Under the pieces are notes generated by a model. The model was not told the DNA's origin, searched no databases, and saw nothing but the letters and a program-made list of their open reading frames with translations. The translations under genes and the position numbers were made by a program. Shown piece after piece: positions 50,411 to 58,981 of a stretch of 64,000 bases of DNA (positions within the stretch are counted from its first letter, which is position 1; every line of letters begins with the position of its first letter). The stretch is taken from assembly GCF_014873535.1 (NCBI RefSeq), contig NZ_JADBEF010000001.1, forward strand, positions 7,564,001 through 7,628,000, given 5' to 3'. The stretch is from Nonomuraea africana (GTDB taxonomy: Bacteria; Actinomycetota; Actinomycetes; Streptosporangiales; Streptosporangiaceae).

Positions 50411-51394
50411 TCACAGCAGGATCCATCCGACGACGACGCTCGCGGCCACGGCGAGCACGAGGGTGACGGGCACGAACCTGACCGCGAACGCCTTGCCGAA
50501 CGTCCCGGTCTGCAGCGCGATCAGCTTGAGGTCGACCATCGGCCCGACCACCATGAAGGTCAGCTTCGCGGTAGGGGAGAAGGCCGACAGCGACGCCGCC
50601 ACGAACGCGTCCGCCTCCGAGCAGATCGACAGCAGGACGGCGAGCGCCGCCAGCACCAGCACCGACAGCCACGGCACCTCCGCGACCGCCGTCAGCCACT
50701 CGCGCGGCACCACGACGTTCAGCGTGGCGGCGGCCAGCCCGCCCACGATCAGGAAGCCGCCCGCGTGTAGCAGGTCGTGCCGCATCGCCTCGAGGAACGA
50801 ACCGTGGTGATGGGCGCGGTTGCGGATCCACTCTGTCTTGCCGAACCGCAGCCACAGCCAGCCCACCGCCACCGCCGCCACCAGCGAGGCGAGGAAGCGC
50901 GCGAGCACCATCAGTGGTTCGTTCGGAAAGGCCACCGCGGTGGCGACCAGCACGACCGGGTTGATCGCGGGCGAGGACAGCAGGAACGCCAGCGCCGCCG
51001 CGGGCGTGACGCCCCGCTTGATCAGGCCCGAGGCCACGGGAACGGAGGCGCACTCGCACCCCGGCAGCACCGCTCCGGCCAGTCCCGCCACGGGCACGGC
51101 GACCGCGGGCCGCTTCGGCAGCGCCCTGGTCCAGAAGCCGGGCGGGACGAACGCCGCGATGGCCGCCGACAACGCCACCCCGAACACCAGGAACGGCAGC
51201 GCCTGCACGCAGATCGCCACGAAGATCGTGGCCCAGGTCTGGAGCGCGGGCGCCGTGAGGTAGGGCGCGACCAGGAACCTGCCCGCGAGCAGGGCGGCGA
51301 TGATCGCGAGGAAGAGCCACGGCACCTGGGTGGAGCGCGGCCTGCCCCATTCGTCGGGCGGGATCTCGAGTGTCCGGGGGACAGACATGGACAC
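50411..51394 (-). CDS. COG0701 permease (DUF318)
   Basis: 327 residues with about eight helices. GCECASVPVASGLIKRGVTP and FLLSSPAINPVVL are the family signature, with the Cys in PGCEC. Later ICSEADAFVAASL and VGPMVDLKL are also conserved. Related permeases carry metals or arsenicals; the TIGR03943 partner suggests a metal. Start GTG 51394 or ATG 51388; no ribosome site, perhaps leaderless. Confidence 0.87.
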   Translation of the reverse strand: MSMSVPRTLEIPPDEWGRPRSTQVPWLFLAIIAALLAGRFLVAPYLTAPALQTWATIFVAICVQALPFLVFGVALSAAIAAFVPPGFWTRALPKRPAVAVPVAGLAGAVLPGCECASVPVASGLIKRGVTPAAALAFLLSSPAINPVVLVATAVAFPNEPLMVLARFLASLVAAVAVGWLWLRFGKTEWIRNRAHHHGSFLEAMRHDLLHAGGFLIVGGLAAATLNVVVPREWLTAVAEVPWLSVLVLAALAVLLSICSEADAFVAASLSAFSPTAKLTFMVVGPMVDLKLIALQTGTFGKAFAVRFVPVTLVLAVAASVVVGWILL

Positions 51395-51406
51395 ATGCTG
51401 CCAGGC

Positions 51407-52246
51407 TCAGAGCCGGTCGAGCAGCCACTTCGGCCCGGCGACGAGCGCGCCGAGCCCGGTCACCAGCTCTCTCAGCGCCCGGTCCGCCGTGACGACGAGC
51501 ACGCGCTCCCAGGGCTTCGCCTGCCGTACGACCTCGACGATGGTGTCGTCGCCGCTGCCCGGCGCGGCGACGACCGAGATGCCCTCGACCTCTTCCGCGC
51601 CGCGCGCCGCGCCCTCCACGACCGCGACCACGCGGGGGAACCACTGCGCGAGCACCTCGTGCGGCAGGCTCTTGCCCGCCGCGTCGTTCAGCAGCCTGGA
51701 GGCCGCGGCTCTGCGGTCCTTCCACCAGCCGTGCTCGGCTCTCGCTCCGACGATGTTGGCGATGTCGAGCACCACCAGCTCGGGCGGCAGCGCGGCCTGG
51801 ATCGCCGGCCACGTCTGGGCGAAGCCCGGGTGCAGCCGCCGCTTCGCCATCTCGGGCAGGGTGAGCCAGTGCAGGGCGTCACTCTCACTGTTGCCGGGCA
51901 CGGCGTCCAGCAGCGCCTCGGCCTCGGCGATCACGGTGTCGAAGGCCCAGCCGCCGTGGTCGTCGTGGTAGACGCCGCGCACGCGCAGCTCGTCGAGCTT
52001 GAGCACGGCCTCCTCGCCCGCCTCGCGCAGCGCCGCGTGGACGGGGTCCTCGTGACTGTCGCGGGCCCCTCCCAGCAGGCCCCAGGTGCCGCCGTGATGG
52101 CTCCACACGGCCCGCTTCTGCATCAGGACGTGGGCGACGCCCTCCTCATCGCGATGGACGGCGAGCAGTCCCGCCGCGCCGTACCTGCCCCAGTGCCTGT
52201 GGCCCTGCCGACAGATCGTCCACCCGTCGCCGTCCTTGGTCGCCAC
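51407..52246 (-). CDS. Nudix hydrolase fused to a PIN/NYN-like domain
   Basis: 279 residues. The N-terminal Nudix domain (about 1-145) contains a full Nudix box (GARDSHE then DPVHAALREAGEEA). The C-terminal part (about 155-275) starts ELVVLDIANIVGAR, has GSGDDTIVEVV in the middle and VLVVTADRALRELV near the end, matching the acidic-residue layout of NYN/PIN nucleases. A protein that could hydrolyse a nucleotide cap and cut RNA is an attractive guess but untested. Starts 148 bases from the divergent DUF4328 gene. Confidence 0.8.
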   Translation of the reverse strand: MATKDGDGWTICRQGHRHWGRYGAAGLLAVHRDEEGVAHVLMQKRAVWSHHGGTWGLLGGARDSHEDPVHAALREAGEEAVLKLDELRVRGVYHDDHGGWAFDTVIAEAEALLDAVPGNSESDALHWLTLPEMAKRRLHPGFAQTWPAIQAALPPELVVLDIANIVGARAEHGWWKDRRAAASRLLNDAAGKSLPHEVLAQWFPRVVAVVEGAARGAEEVEGISVVAAPGSGDDTIVEVVRQAKPWERVLVVTADRALRELVTGLGALVAGPKWLLDRL

Positions 52247-52383
52247 CCTCGCCTCCCCCTCGCCGAACTCCAGTCTTCCCGATGGCCGGCGTCTGGCGAC
52301 GGTCCGACGCGAAGATCATCTGTTTCGCCCGGTCGTGATCCGGCATACTGACGCGCACCTTGCCCCCCGTTGAAGGACTCGCG

Positions 52384-53319
52384 GTGCCCGCTTGCTCCCT
52401 GCGCCCCATCCGGCCGTTCGCCGCGCTCGTCGTCGTGGTGATCGCCCTGGTCGCCGTCGCGTCCGTCGCGATGTCGCTCGCCCATCTCCTCCACGGGGCG
52501 ATCTGGCGGCTCAGGTATCCGCTGATCTACCTTCCGGCCGGGTTCGCGTTCGTGTGCTGGCTGGCTCGCGCCCGGGCCAACGCGTACGCGATCTCCCCAG
52601 GGGTCTTCCACACCTACGCCGCGCCGTTCGTGGTGGTCGGCTGGGTCCTGCCGGTCGTCAACCTGTTCGTGCCCAAGGGGATCGTCGACGACATCTGGGC
52701 CACCTCGCGGCCCGGCGGCCAGCCGTCCGGCACTGACCTGGTCAGGGTCCGCCGCTCGAAACTGGTCTGGGCCTGGTGGGTGAGCTGGCTGGGTCTGGTC
52801 GCCGTGCACGCGTACTCGGTGCGGTCGGCCCCCGGTCCCGTGGTGTCGGTGGCCACGATCGTGCTGTCCCTCGCCGCGGGCGCGCTCGCGATCGGGGTGG
52901 TCCTGACGATCACCCGGTTCCAGGAGGAGGCGCGCACGAAGGGGACGTTCGTGCCCGCCCAGCGGCTCGGCCTCGTCCCCGTCGTCGTGCGCGACCAGGA
53001 CGAGGCCGTGGCGTTCTACGTCGGCACGCTCGGCTTCGACCTGTGCGAGGACCGGACCGGCGAGGACGGCGAGCGATGGGTGACCGTCCGGCCCCATCAC
53101 GCGAAGGAGACCGCGCTCCTGCTGGTCCGCGGTGCCGCTCCCGCGGGGGAGAGGCGCCTGGTCCTGCACACCGACGACTTCGAGCTCGACCACGGGCGGA
53201 TGGCGTCGGCGGGCGTCGCCTTCGACGCGGCGCCGCGGCGGGAGTTCTACGGCACGGTCGCCTCCTTCAGCGACCCCGACGGCAACCGCTGGGACCTGCT
53301 GTCATCCCCCGCCCGCTGA
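52384..53319 (+). CDS. DUF4328-like membrane domain fused to a VOC domain
   Basis: 311 residues. Five or so helices in the first 190 residues, with IYLPAGFAFVCWLARARANA and VVGWVLPVVNLFVPKGIVDDIW of the DUF4328 type (the latter over two helices). The C-terminal 115 residues are a glyoxalase/VOC domain, with VPVVVRDQDEAVAFY and FSDPDGNRWDLLS. Start GTG 52384 with AAGGA six bases upstream. The 3' end overlaps the methyltransferase gene by 18 bases. Confidence 0.82.
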   Translation: MPACSLRPIRPFAALVVVVIALVAVASVAMSLAHLLHGAIWRLRYPLIYLPAGFAFVCWLARARANAYAISPGVFHTYAAPFVVVGWVLPVVNLFVPKGIVDDIWATSRPGGQPSGTDLVRVRRSKLVWAWWVSWLGLVAVHAYSVRSAPGPVVSVATIVLSLAAGALAIGVVLTITRFQEEARTKGTFVPAQRLGLVPVVVRDQDEAVAFYVGTLGFDLCEDRTGEDGERWVTVRPHHAKETALLLVRGAAPAGERRLVLHTDDFELDHGRMASAGVAFDAAPRREFYGTVASFSDPDGNRWDLLSSPAR

Positions 53320-54114
53320 CCCGCGTCTCGTCCCGATCACGATGAGGTACGGCCGGGGCTGGTGCACGCCCTGCTCCGTACGGTAGCCCTCGTAGAACTC
53401 GGCGAACGCGCGGTGCAGTTCCTCGCGCCGGTCCGGATCGAGTGACTCGGCCAGCGTCCTCGTCGGCCCGTAGACCGTGGAGAAGAGCTCCCAGACCTCC
53501 TCGCCCGACTCGCCGACCTGCGGCGCGTCGCCCTCCTCGAAGCGGAGCTCGAAGTACTCGCCCAGGCGCTGCTCGACGTAGCCGCGGTTCCCCCACTGGA
53601 ACGGCGAGCCGGCCCCCGGCGGTGGCGGGGGCATGAAGGGCTTCATCACGTTGAACATGTCCACGACACCGCGCTCGTCACTCCAGTTACCGAGCGCCAG
53701 CCGGCCCCCGGGCTTGCAGACCCGCGCCAGCTCACGGGCGACGGCGGCGTGGTCGGGCGCGAACATCGAACCGACGTTGGACCCGACGGCGTCGAAGCTG
53801 CCATCCGCGTACGGCAGGCTCTCCGCGTCGCCGACGTCGTAGGTGATGTCGAGGCCGTCCTCGGCGGCGAGCCGCTTCGCGGTCGTGATCAGCGCGGGCG
53901 CGAGATCGACCCCCGTGACCTGCGCACCTGCCCGTGCCAGCAACGTCGCGAGCGCGCCGGTTCCCGTCGCGACGTCGAGCACTCGCTCACCGGGGCGAAC
54001 GTCGAGCGCTCGCGCCACGTGGTCGAGTAGCGGCTGGTAGTGCTCCGGCAGCCGTTCGTAGGGGCCGGTGCCCCAGATGACGCTCTGCCGCTTCTTGAGC
54101 TCTTCGAACCCCAT
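53302..54114 (-). CDS. Class I SAM-dependent methyltransferase
   Basis: 270 residues. VLDVATGTGALATLLAR is motif I (SAM binding), VTGVDLAPALI motif II, and AVGSNVGSMFAPDH with LARVCKPGGRLALGNW motifs IV-V, as in UbiE/Methyltransf_11 enzymes. A Pro run PPPPPG lies in the mobile region. Start at ATG 54114 with AAGGAG seven bases upstream. Substrate unknown. Confidence 0.9.
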   Translation of the reverse strand: MGFEELKKRQSVIWGTGPYERLPEHYQPLLDHVARALDVRPGERVLDVATGTGALATLLARAGAQVTGVDLAPALITTAKRLAAEDGLDITYDVGDAESLPYADGSFDAVGSNVGSMFAPDHAAVARELARVCKPGGRLALGNWSDERGVVDMFNVMKPFMPPPPPGAGSPFQWGNRGYVEQRLGEYFELRFEEGDAPQVGESGEEVWELFSTVYGPTRTLAESLDPDRREELHRAFAEFYEGYRTEQGVHQPRPYLIVIGTRRGSAGGG

Positions 54115-54216
54115 GCCCCCGCTCCTTCCGGCGCGCCCCCTGATGGGGCGGTGCCGTACACCCCCAGCCAGCACCTCCCCTTCGCGCGCCGCCGGAAAAC
54201 CCTGGGTGACGTGCTC

Positions 54217-55113
54217 CTACTGGTTCACCTCGTCGTCCAGAGGGCCGAGATCGAGTTCGGCGAGGCGATCCGGGTCCGCGATCACGTCGATCTCGACGAT
54301 CCTGCCGCCCGTGACGACGAAACCCATGACGGACAGCGGCCGTCCCTGCGCGGCGACCACGACGCCGGCGGCTCCGTTGATCAGCGCCGGGCGGGCGAAC
54401 GGCGAGAGCCGTCCGAACGTGACCGCCTGCGCGGCCACGGTGCGGGCGCCGTGGAAGGCGACGGTGTGGCGGGCGCGCGCCGTGCCGCCGTCGGACCGCA
54501 GGACCACGTCGGGGTCGAGCACGGCGACGAGCGCGTCGAAGTCGCCGTCGCGGGCGGCGGCGAAGAACGCGTTGACGACGTCCCGCTGGCGTGAGAGGTC
54601 AGGGTCGGGTGCAGGGGCCTGCCCCTGCACGCGGCGGCGGGCGCGGCTGGCGAGCTGCCTGGTCGCGGCGGGTGACCGCTCGATCAGCGGGGCGATCTCG
54701 TCGAACGGCACGGCGAACATGTCGTGCAGCACGAACGCGAGCCGTTCGGCCGGCGCCAGTGTGTCGAGCACCACCAGCAGCGCCAGTCCGACCGCGTCGG
54801 CCAGCAGCGCCTCGTGCTCGGGGTCGGCCCCGCCTTCGAAGCTGACGATCGGGTCGGGCAGGTGCGTGTCGAAGGAGTCCTCGCGCCGGTTCTCGCGCGA
54901 GCGCAACACGTTCAGGCACACCCGCGCCACCACGGTCGTCAGCCACGCGCCGAGGTTCTCGACACCGCCGGTGTCGGCACGGCTGAGGCGCAGCCAGGCG
55001 TCCTGCACGGCGTCATCGGCCTCGCTCACCGAGCCGAGCATCCGGTAGGCCACCGCCCGCAGGCGAGGCCGGTGCTCCTCGAAACGCTCCGCCAGCCATG
55101 CGCCGTCGTCCAC
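54217..55113 (-). CDS. ECF41-like sigma factor with SnoaL-type C-terminal domain
   Basis: 298 residues. Sigma region 2 (about residues 8-75, with RAVAYRMLGSVSEADDAVQD) and region 4 (about 110-165, with VPFDEIAPLIERSPAATRQL) are followed by a SnoaL_2 domain (about 180-285) that in this group regulates the sigma factor instead of an anti-sigma protein. Start GTG 55113. Carboxymuconolactone or oxidoreductase targets are common for ECF41 but none is adjacent. Confidence 0.9.
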   Translation of the reverse strand: MDDGAWLAERFEEHRPRLRAVAYRMLGSVSEADDAVQDAWLRLSRADTGGVENLGAWLTTVVARVCLNVLRSRENRREDSFDTHLPDPIVSFEGGADPEHEALLADAVGLALLVVLDTLAPAERLAFVLHDMFAVPFDEIAPLIERSPAATRQLASRARRRVQGQAPAPDPDLSRQRDVVNAFFAAARDGDFDALVAVLDPDVVLRSDGGTARARHTVAFHGARTVAAQAVTFGRLSPFARPALINGAAGVVVAAQGRPLSVMGFVVTGGRIVEIDVIADPDRLAELDLGPLDDEVNQ

Positions 55114-55235
55114 TGTGTCACATTCCTTCCGCGTGAGGCGTCGTAACACTAGACCCACGAAACGCGGCCGATGTGACCGGGAGGCCCGCTCACCAGCGGT
55201 GCCGGTGTGCGGCGTGCGCGCTGCCTGAGCGCGTC

Positions 55236-56297
55236 CTAGGTTTCCGACGGCGCCGCGCTCGGCTGCGACTGGGCTTGCGACGGCGCCGCGTTCGGGCGCG
55301 ACTGGGTTTTCGACGGCGCCGCGCTCGGCTGCGACGCCATGGACGACTGGGTGAGCCGGTAGTGCGAGGGCGGGACGCCGTAACGGTCGATGAAGGCTTG
55401 ACGCAGGGTCTCGGCCGTGCCGAATCCGCAACGGCCGGCCACGGTGGCCATGGGCAGGGAGGTGGAGGCCAGCAGGTGGGCGGCCGCTTCGGCGCGGGCC
55501 TGCCGTACGAACCGGCCCGGGGTCTGCCCGAGGTGGTGGAGGAACAGCCGCGTCAGGTGCCGCTCGCTCACGCCCGCGCGGGCGGCCAGCGCCGCTACGG
55601 TCAGGTCCGCGTCCAGGTGGCCGGTGATGTGGTCGACCACCCGCTTGACCAGGCTGTCGGACGGCGGCGGGGCGGCGGTGAACATGCTCATCTGCGCCTG
55701 GTTGCCCGGCCGCTGCAGGTAGGTCACGAGCTGCCGGGCCACGGTCCGGGCGAGCTCGGCGCCGTTGTCCTCCTCGATGAGGGCGAGCGTCAGGTCCAGG
55801 GCGCTGGTGACGCCGGCCGAGGTGTAGACGTTCCCGTCACGGATGAAGATCGGATCGGGATCCACGTGGACCTCCGGATGACGCGTGGCGAGCTGGCCCG
55901 CCCAGCGCCAGTGGGTGGTGGCGCGCCGGCCGTCGAGGAGCCCGGCGGCGGCCAGGATCCACGTTCCCGTGCAGACGGACGCCACCCGCCGGCTCTCGCG
56001 CGCCAGCCGGCGGATGTGCGCGAGGATCAGCCGGTTGGCGGCCGCGTCCTGGCTGCCGATCCCGCCGGAGACGAGCAGTGTGTCGATCGGGCCGGTGACC
56101 CGCTCGAGTCTCTCGCTGGTGTGCAGCGTCACGGTGGGGCCGCAGTCGATGGGCCGCGCTCCCGGTGTGACCAGGCGGACCCGGTAGTAGGGAGCCGCGC
56201 CGTGCCAGTTCGCGCATTCCAGGCCCGCCACCACGCAGGCGATGTCGAGTAACTCGGCGGCGTCGTACCCGACGACCACGAAATGCCGCTCCTCCAT
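55236..56297 (-). CDS. GlxA-family AraC transcriptional regulator (DJ-1/PfpI domain)
   Basis: 353 residues. The N-terminal DJ-1/PfpI domain (about 1-175) has VVVGYDAAELLDIA and the nucleophile elbow ASVCTGTWILAAAGLLDG. The C-terminal AraC DNA-binding domain (about 220-320) has LAARAGVSERHLTRLF and TVAGRCGFGTAETLRQAF. The last 31 residues are a Ser/Ala/Pro/Gln tail from 33-bp repeats. Start at ATG 56297. Divergent from the small membrane protein gene, which it may control. Confidence 0.9.
   Translation of the reverse strand: MEERHFVVVGYDAAELLDIACVVAGLECANWHGAAPYYRVRLVTPGARPIDCGPTVTLHTSERLERVTGPIDTLLVSGGIGSQDAAANRLILAHIRRLARESRRVASVCTGTWILAAAGLLDGRRATTHWRWAGQLATRHPEVHVDPDPIFIRDGNVYTSAGVTSALDLTLALIEEDNGAELARTVARQLVTYLQRPGNQAQMSMFTAAPPPSDSLVKRVVDHITGHLDADLTVAALAARAGVSERHLTRLFLHHLGQTPGRFVRQARAEAAAHLLASTSLPMATVAGRCGFGTAETLRQAFIDRYGVPPSHYRLTQSSMASQPSAAPSKTQSRPNAAPSQAQSQPSAAPSET
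55239..55335 (-). repeat. Three 33-bp repeats at the end of the GlxA-like gene
   Basis: Plus-strand units beginning CGACGGCGCCGCG recur every 33 bp and encode QPSAAPSKTQS, RPNAAPSQAQS and QPSAAPSET. Frame is preserved and the stop follows the third copy. Confidence 0.8.
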
Positions 56298-56394
56298 GGC
56301 CCGACTGTAGGCCGGAAAGACCGGCTGCCCAAGATTCCGGACCAGCCCGCCCGCATTCCTTGGGCGCGGCCTCCCCGGCTCACATAGTCGAACC

Positions 56395-56790
56395 ATGACT
56401 CAGACAGCGGCGAAAGCGCGCGGCGGATGGCTGCGCTTCACCCTCCACTACATCGAGATGATCGTGGCGATGTTCGTCGGGATGTTCGCCCTCGGGTTCC
56501 TCCAGTCCGCGGTGGGCCTGGAGTTCTCCCACGCGCGGTATCCCGAGCTCGGCTACCTGGTGATGGCCTGCAACATGTCCGTCGGCATGGCCGTCTGGAT
56601 GCGCTTCCGCGGCCACGCCTGGCGGCACACCCTCGAGATGTGCGCCGCCATGTTCGCCCCGGTCGTCCCGCTCTTCCCGCTGCTCTGGCTGGGTGTCATC
56701 GACGGCGGCGCCTTGATGCTCCTCGCGCATCTGGCCATGTTCCCCCTCATGCTCGGCGTGATGCTCCTGCGCCGCTCGGAACACGGCTGA
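56395..56790 (+). CDS. Four-helix integral membrane protein
   Basis: 131 residues, with about four hydrophobic segments and many Met. Relatives in Streptomyces are sometimes named flagellar biosynthetic protein FliP in databases, which is not supported by length or motifs. No transport motif visible. Divergent from the GlxA regulator (98 bases apart). Confidence 0.78.
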   Translation: MTQTAAKARGGWLRFTLHYIEMIVAMFVGMFALGFLQSAVGLEFSHARYPELGYLVMACNMSVGMAVWMRFRGHAWRHTLEMCAAMFAPVVPLFPLLWLGVIDGGALMLLAHLAMFPLMLGVMLLRRSEHG

Positions 56791-56806
56791 TCCGTATCCC
56801 GAAGGA

Positions 56807-57187
56807 TCAGTGCCACTCGCCGCCCAGCAGGCGTTCGAACTCGGCGCTCGCCTCGGCCGGGTCGTAGCCGGGCAGGGCCTCGCGCATCAGGTCATGGGTC
56901 TGCCGCTCGGCGTCCGCGCACGCCGCCCGCACCGCCGCGAGCGTCTCCTCCGCCAGGTCGAGGCTGCCCAGGCGCAACGCACGGGGGCCGTAGGTGACGC
57001 CGAGGACATGGCCGTTCGGGTTCACGGTCGCCTTGACCTGGCCGGACGGCCCCTCACCGGTGCCGACGATCGCGTCGAGCTCCTCCTGTGCCGTCTCCAG
57101 CCAGGCCAGCATCCGCTCGCCCTGGCGGGCGGCCTCGTCGAGATCCTGGTCCCTGATGTTGGCAGGGTCGATGTGCGGGCCGTACAC
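56807..57187 (-). CDS. YbaB/EbfC family protein 1
   Basis: 126 residues. Helix, central beta-sheet and helix arrangement of YbaB/EbfC nucleoid-associated proteins, with GQVKATVNPNGHVLGVTYGP in the sheet. Divergent members of this kind sit beside WXG100/type VII toxin genes in many actinobacteria. Starts 13 bases after the second YbaB gene, so the two form an operon. Confidence 0.82.
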   Translation of the reverse strand: MYGPHIDPANIRDQDLDEAARQGERMLAWLETAQEELDAIVGTGEGPSGQVKATVNPNGHVLGVTYGPRALRLGSLDLAEETLAAVRAACADAERQTHDLMREALPGYDPAEASAEFERLLGGEWH

Positions 57188-57200
57188 GCTTGCCTCCAGC

Positions 57201-57590
57201 CTAGAGAAGATCGCGGGCCGCCTGCTCGACCCGCTGGCGCACGAACATCTCGTCGAGCGGCTCCTGCAGCGCCGCGGCCCTTTCCCCGACCTCGTCGGCG
57301 ATCTCCTTCGCCTGACGTCCGGCGTCCTCCTGCGCCGCCCGGAGCACCGCCGTCACCTTCTCGCCGAGCGCCACCTCGCCGAGGCGCAGCGCTCGCGGGT
57401 CGATGCGCAGGCGGGTGAGGCCACCCTGACCGTCGGCCGACGCCTCGACCAGCCCGTCATCGCTGGCCGCCCGGCCCTCCACCCGCTGGATGGCGGACCG
57501 CGCAGCCTGTAGCTCGCGCATGATCTGCTGGCTCTGGGCGACGTACTGCGCCAGGTATTCGGGGTCGTCTTCCGGTGCAGGCGACCGCAT
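57201..57590 (-). CDS. YbaB/EbfC family protein 2
   Basis: 129 residues, same fold: N-terminal helix with AQSQQIMRELQAARSAIQ, sheet LVEASADGQGGLTRLRIDPR, C-terminal helix. First gene of the minus-strand pair, transcribed away from the WXG100/toxin cassette across the palindrome-containing promoter region. May bind DNA or serve a chaperone-like role. Confidence 0.82.
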   Translation of the reverse strand: MRSPAPEDDPEYLAQYVAQSQQIMRELQAARSAIQRVEGRAASDDGLVEASADGQGGLTRLRIDPRALRLGEVALGEKVTAVLRAAQEDAGRQAKEIADEVGERAAALQEPLDEMFVRQRVEQAARDLL

Positions 57591-57653
57591 CTCGACCTCC
57601 GGCAGTCAGGGGACGGGTGGAGCCGCTCAGTGTAGACGCATCCCCTTTCGACC

Positions 57654-57659
57654 TTGACA
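57654..57659 (+). promoter_or_regulatory. Possible -35 element of the toxin cassette
   Basis: TTGACA immediately left of the 18-bp palindrome. The matching -10 would fall in CGTACC/GTACCA, a poor match, so a special sigma factor or activator may be used. Confidence 0.4.
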
Positions 57660-57677
57660 GTGAGATGTACATCTCAC
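57660..57677. promoter_or_regulatory. 18-bp perfect palindrome (operator)
   Basis: GTGAGATGTACATCTCAC, identical to its reverse complement. It sits between divergent YbaB and WXG100-like genes, immediately after a TTGACA, i.e. in a promoter spacer, where a dimeric repressor would block transcription. The regulator is not encoded next to it. Confidence 0.8.
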
Positions 57678-57728
57678 GTACCAGAAGAGTTGCGCAAGTC
57701 ACGATACGTCCCGATATGGTGCTTGGGC

Positions 57729-58043
57729 ATGACGGGATTCGAGATCGCGTCGGGAGCGGTGGGGCACGAGGGGACACGTGTCAGCACCCACGGGGCGGAC
57801 CACGAAGCCGCGATGCAGCGGCTCAGGGAACGAGGGAACGGCGTCGGCTTCTGGGGCGACGACGGGCTGTTCGGCATGATCGCTGCCACGTACGCCGAAT
57901 GCACCCAGGTCTCGCTCGCCGCGCTCACCGGGGTCTCCGGGGAGGTGGCCGGCACCGGCGAGGCCATGACGGGCGTGGCCAGGAACACGCGCGACATGGA
58001 AGACGCCACCAGCGAGAGCATCGGCCGCTTCACATGGGCGTGA
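57729..58043 (+). CDS. WXG100/ESAT-6-like protein
   Basis: 104 residues, two helices around FWGDDGLFG, the position of the WXG turn. Starts MTGFEIASGAVG; no signal peptide, as expected for type VII substrates. It overlaps the next gene, so it likely acts as its secretion partner. No ESX machinery is in the window. Confidence 0.72.
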   Translation: MTGFEIASGAVGHEGTRVSTHGADHEAAMQRLRERGNGVGFWGDDGLFGMIAATYAECTQVSLAALTGVSGEVAGTGEAMTGVARNTRDMEDATSESIGRFTWA

Positions 58044-58975
58044 TGCTTCCGCACGAACTGAGCGGGTTCCTGGGGATGCTCGGCGTGCCGTGGCCGAACA
58101 TCGATGAGGACGAGATCAGGAAGGACTCCACGGCGTGGCGCGTCGTCAACGCCGCGGCAGCCCCCGCGGGCGCGGCGGCCGATCTGGCGGTCCGCGTGAC
58201 GCAGCAGGTCTATCACGGTGAGTCGGCCACGGCCCTGGCCAACCGTTGGAGCGCGGTCGGCGGGGACGGCGGCCACATCTCCCAGGCCATGGCCGCCGCG
58301 AGGATGGCGCCGGTGGCGCTCGACGGCACGGCCGCCGTCGTCAGCGCGGTCAAGGTGGCCGTGGGCACGCAGGCGGCCGCCGGGCTCACCTATGTCGTAC
58401 AGGCACTGGCGTTCAGTGGTGCGGCGGGTGTGACGCTGGCCACCGCGCGTATGTTCCTCACCCGTCATGCCATCGGGAAGGTGATGCGCGAAGGCGCCGA
58501 GGGCACCGGTAAGGTGCTGGCTCCGGCGTTGAGCCGGCGGGTGACCGACCCGATGCGCCGCATCCTGGAGAACCTGCGCCGCCCGATGGGCCCAGGCGGT
58601 CGCCCGCTCGCGGTCGGCCCTCGCGGCGGAGTCCCGATGCGGCCCACCGGCCCGAGGACACCGGCCGGCCCTCGCTCCGTCCAGGACGGCATGGCCCAGA
58701 TGGGCCGCAGGAACAACAGGAACTCGGGCGGCAACAGCGGCGGGGGCCGCGGCGGGAGAAGCTGGGGCAGGAGAGACCAGACCGGGAAGTTCCACGGCGA
58801 GATTCCCTCAAGCACGAGGGGCATGACAGAAGAGCAGAAGAAGCAGATGGCGGATGATCTGAAGAAGAGCATCAAGACACGGGAGGCGGAGCAGGAGCGG
58901 CTGGGCTATGAAACCGGCCACGAGGAGAGGATCAGACGGGAAAAGGGCTTCCTCAGAAAGCTTCTAGGGGACTAG
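58034..58975 (+). CDS. Putative type VII secreted polymorphic toxin
   Basis: 313 residues. The N-terminal half is helical and Ala-rich, with LANRWSAVGGDGGHISQAM resembling a WXG-type helical hairpin and one or two hydrophobic segments (about 95-145). Then comes a Gly/Pro/Arg-rich linker (about 180-245) and a charged C-terminal module of about 60 residues beginning TGKFHGEIPS, with SIKTREAEQERLGYETGHEE (cut at this length) and a basic end. That layout (secretion head, linker, small basic tip) is the polymorphic toxin design. The activity is unknown. Start may be ATG 58034, GTG 58040 or ATG 58043. Confidence 0.65.
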   Translation: MGVMLPHELSGFLGMLGVPWPNIDEDEIRKDSTAWRVVNAAAAPAGAAADLAVRVTQQVYHGESATALANRWSAVGGDGGHISQAMAAARMAPVALDGTAAVVSAVKVAVGTQAAAGLTYVVQALAFSGAAGVTLATARMFLTRHAIGKVMREGAEGTGKVLAPALSRRVTDPMRRILENLRRPMGPGGRPLAVGPRGGVPMRPTGPRTPAGPRSVQDGMAQMGRRNNRNSGGNSGGGRGGRSWGRRDQTGKFHGEIPSSTRGMTEEQKKQMADDLKKSIKTREAEQERLGYETGHEERIRREKGFLRKLLGD

Positions 58976-58981
58976 CAGCCG

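Noticed and set aside
56395-56790. Flagellar protein FliP
   Set aside because: Some database relatives carry that name, but the protein is too short, lacks FliP motifs, and no flagellar genes are nearby.
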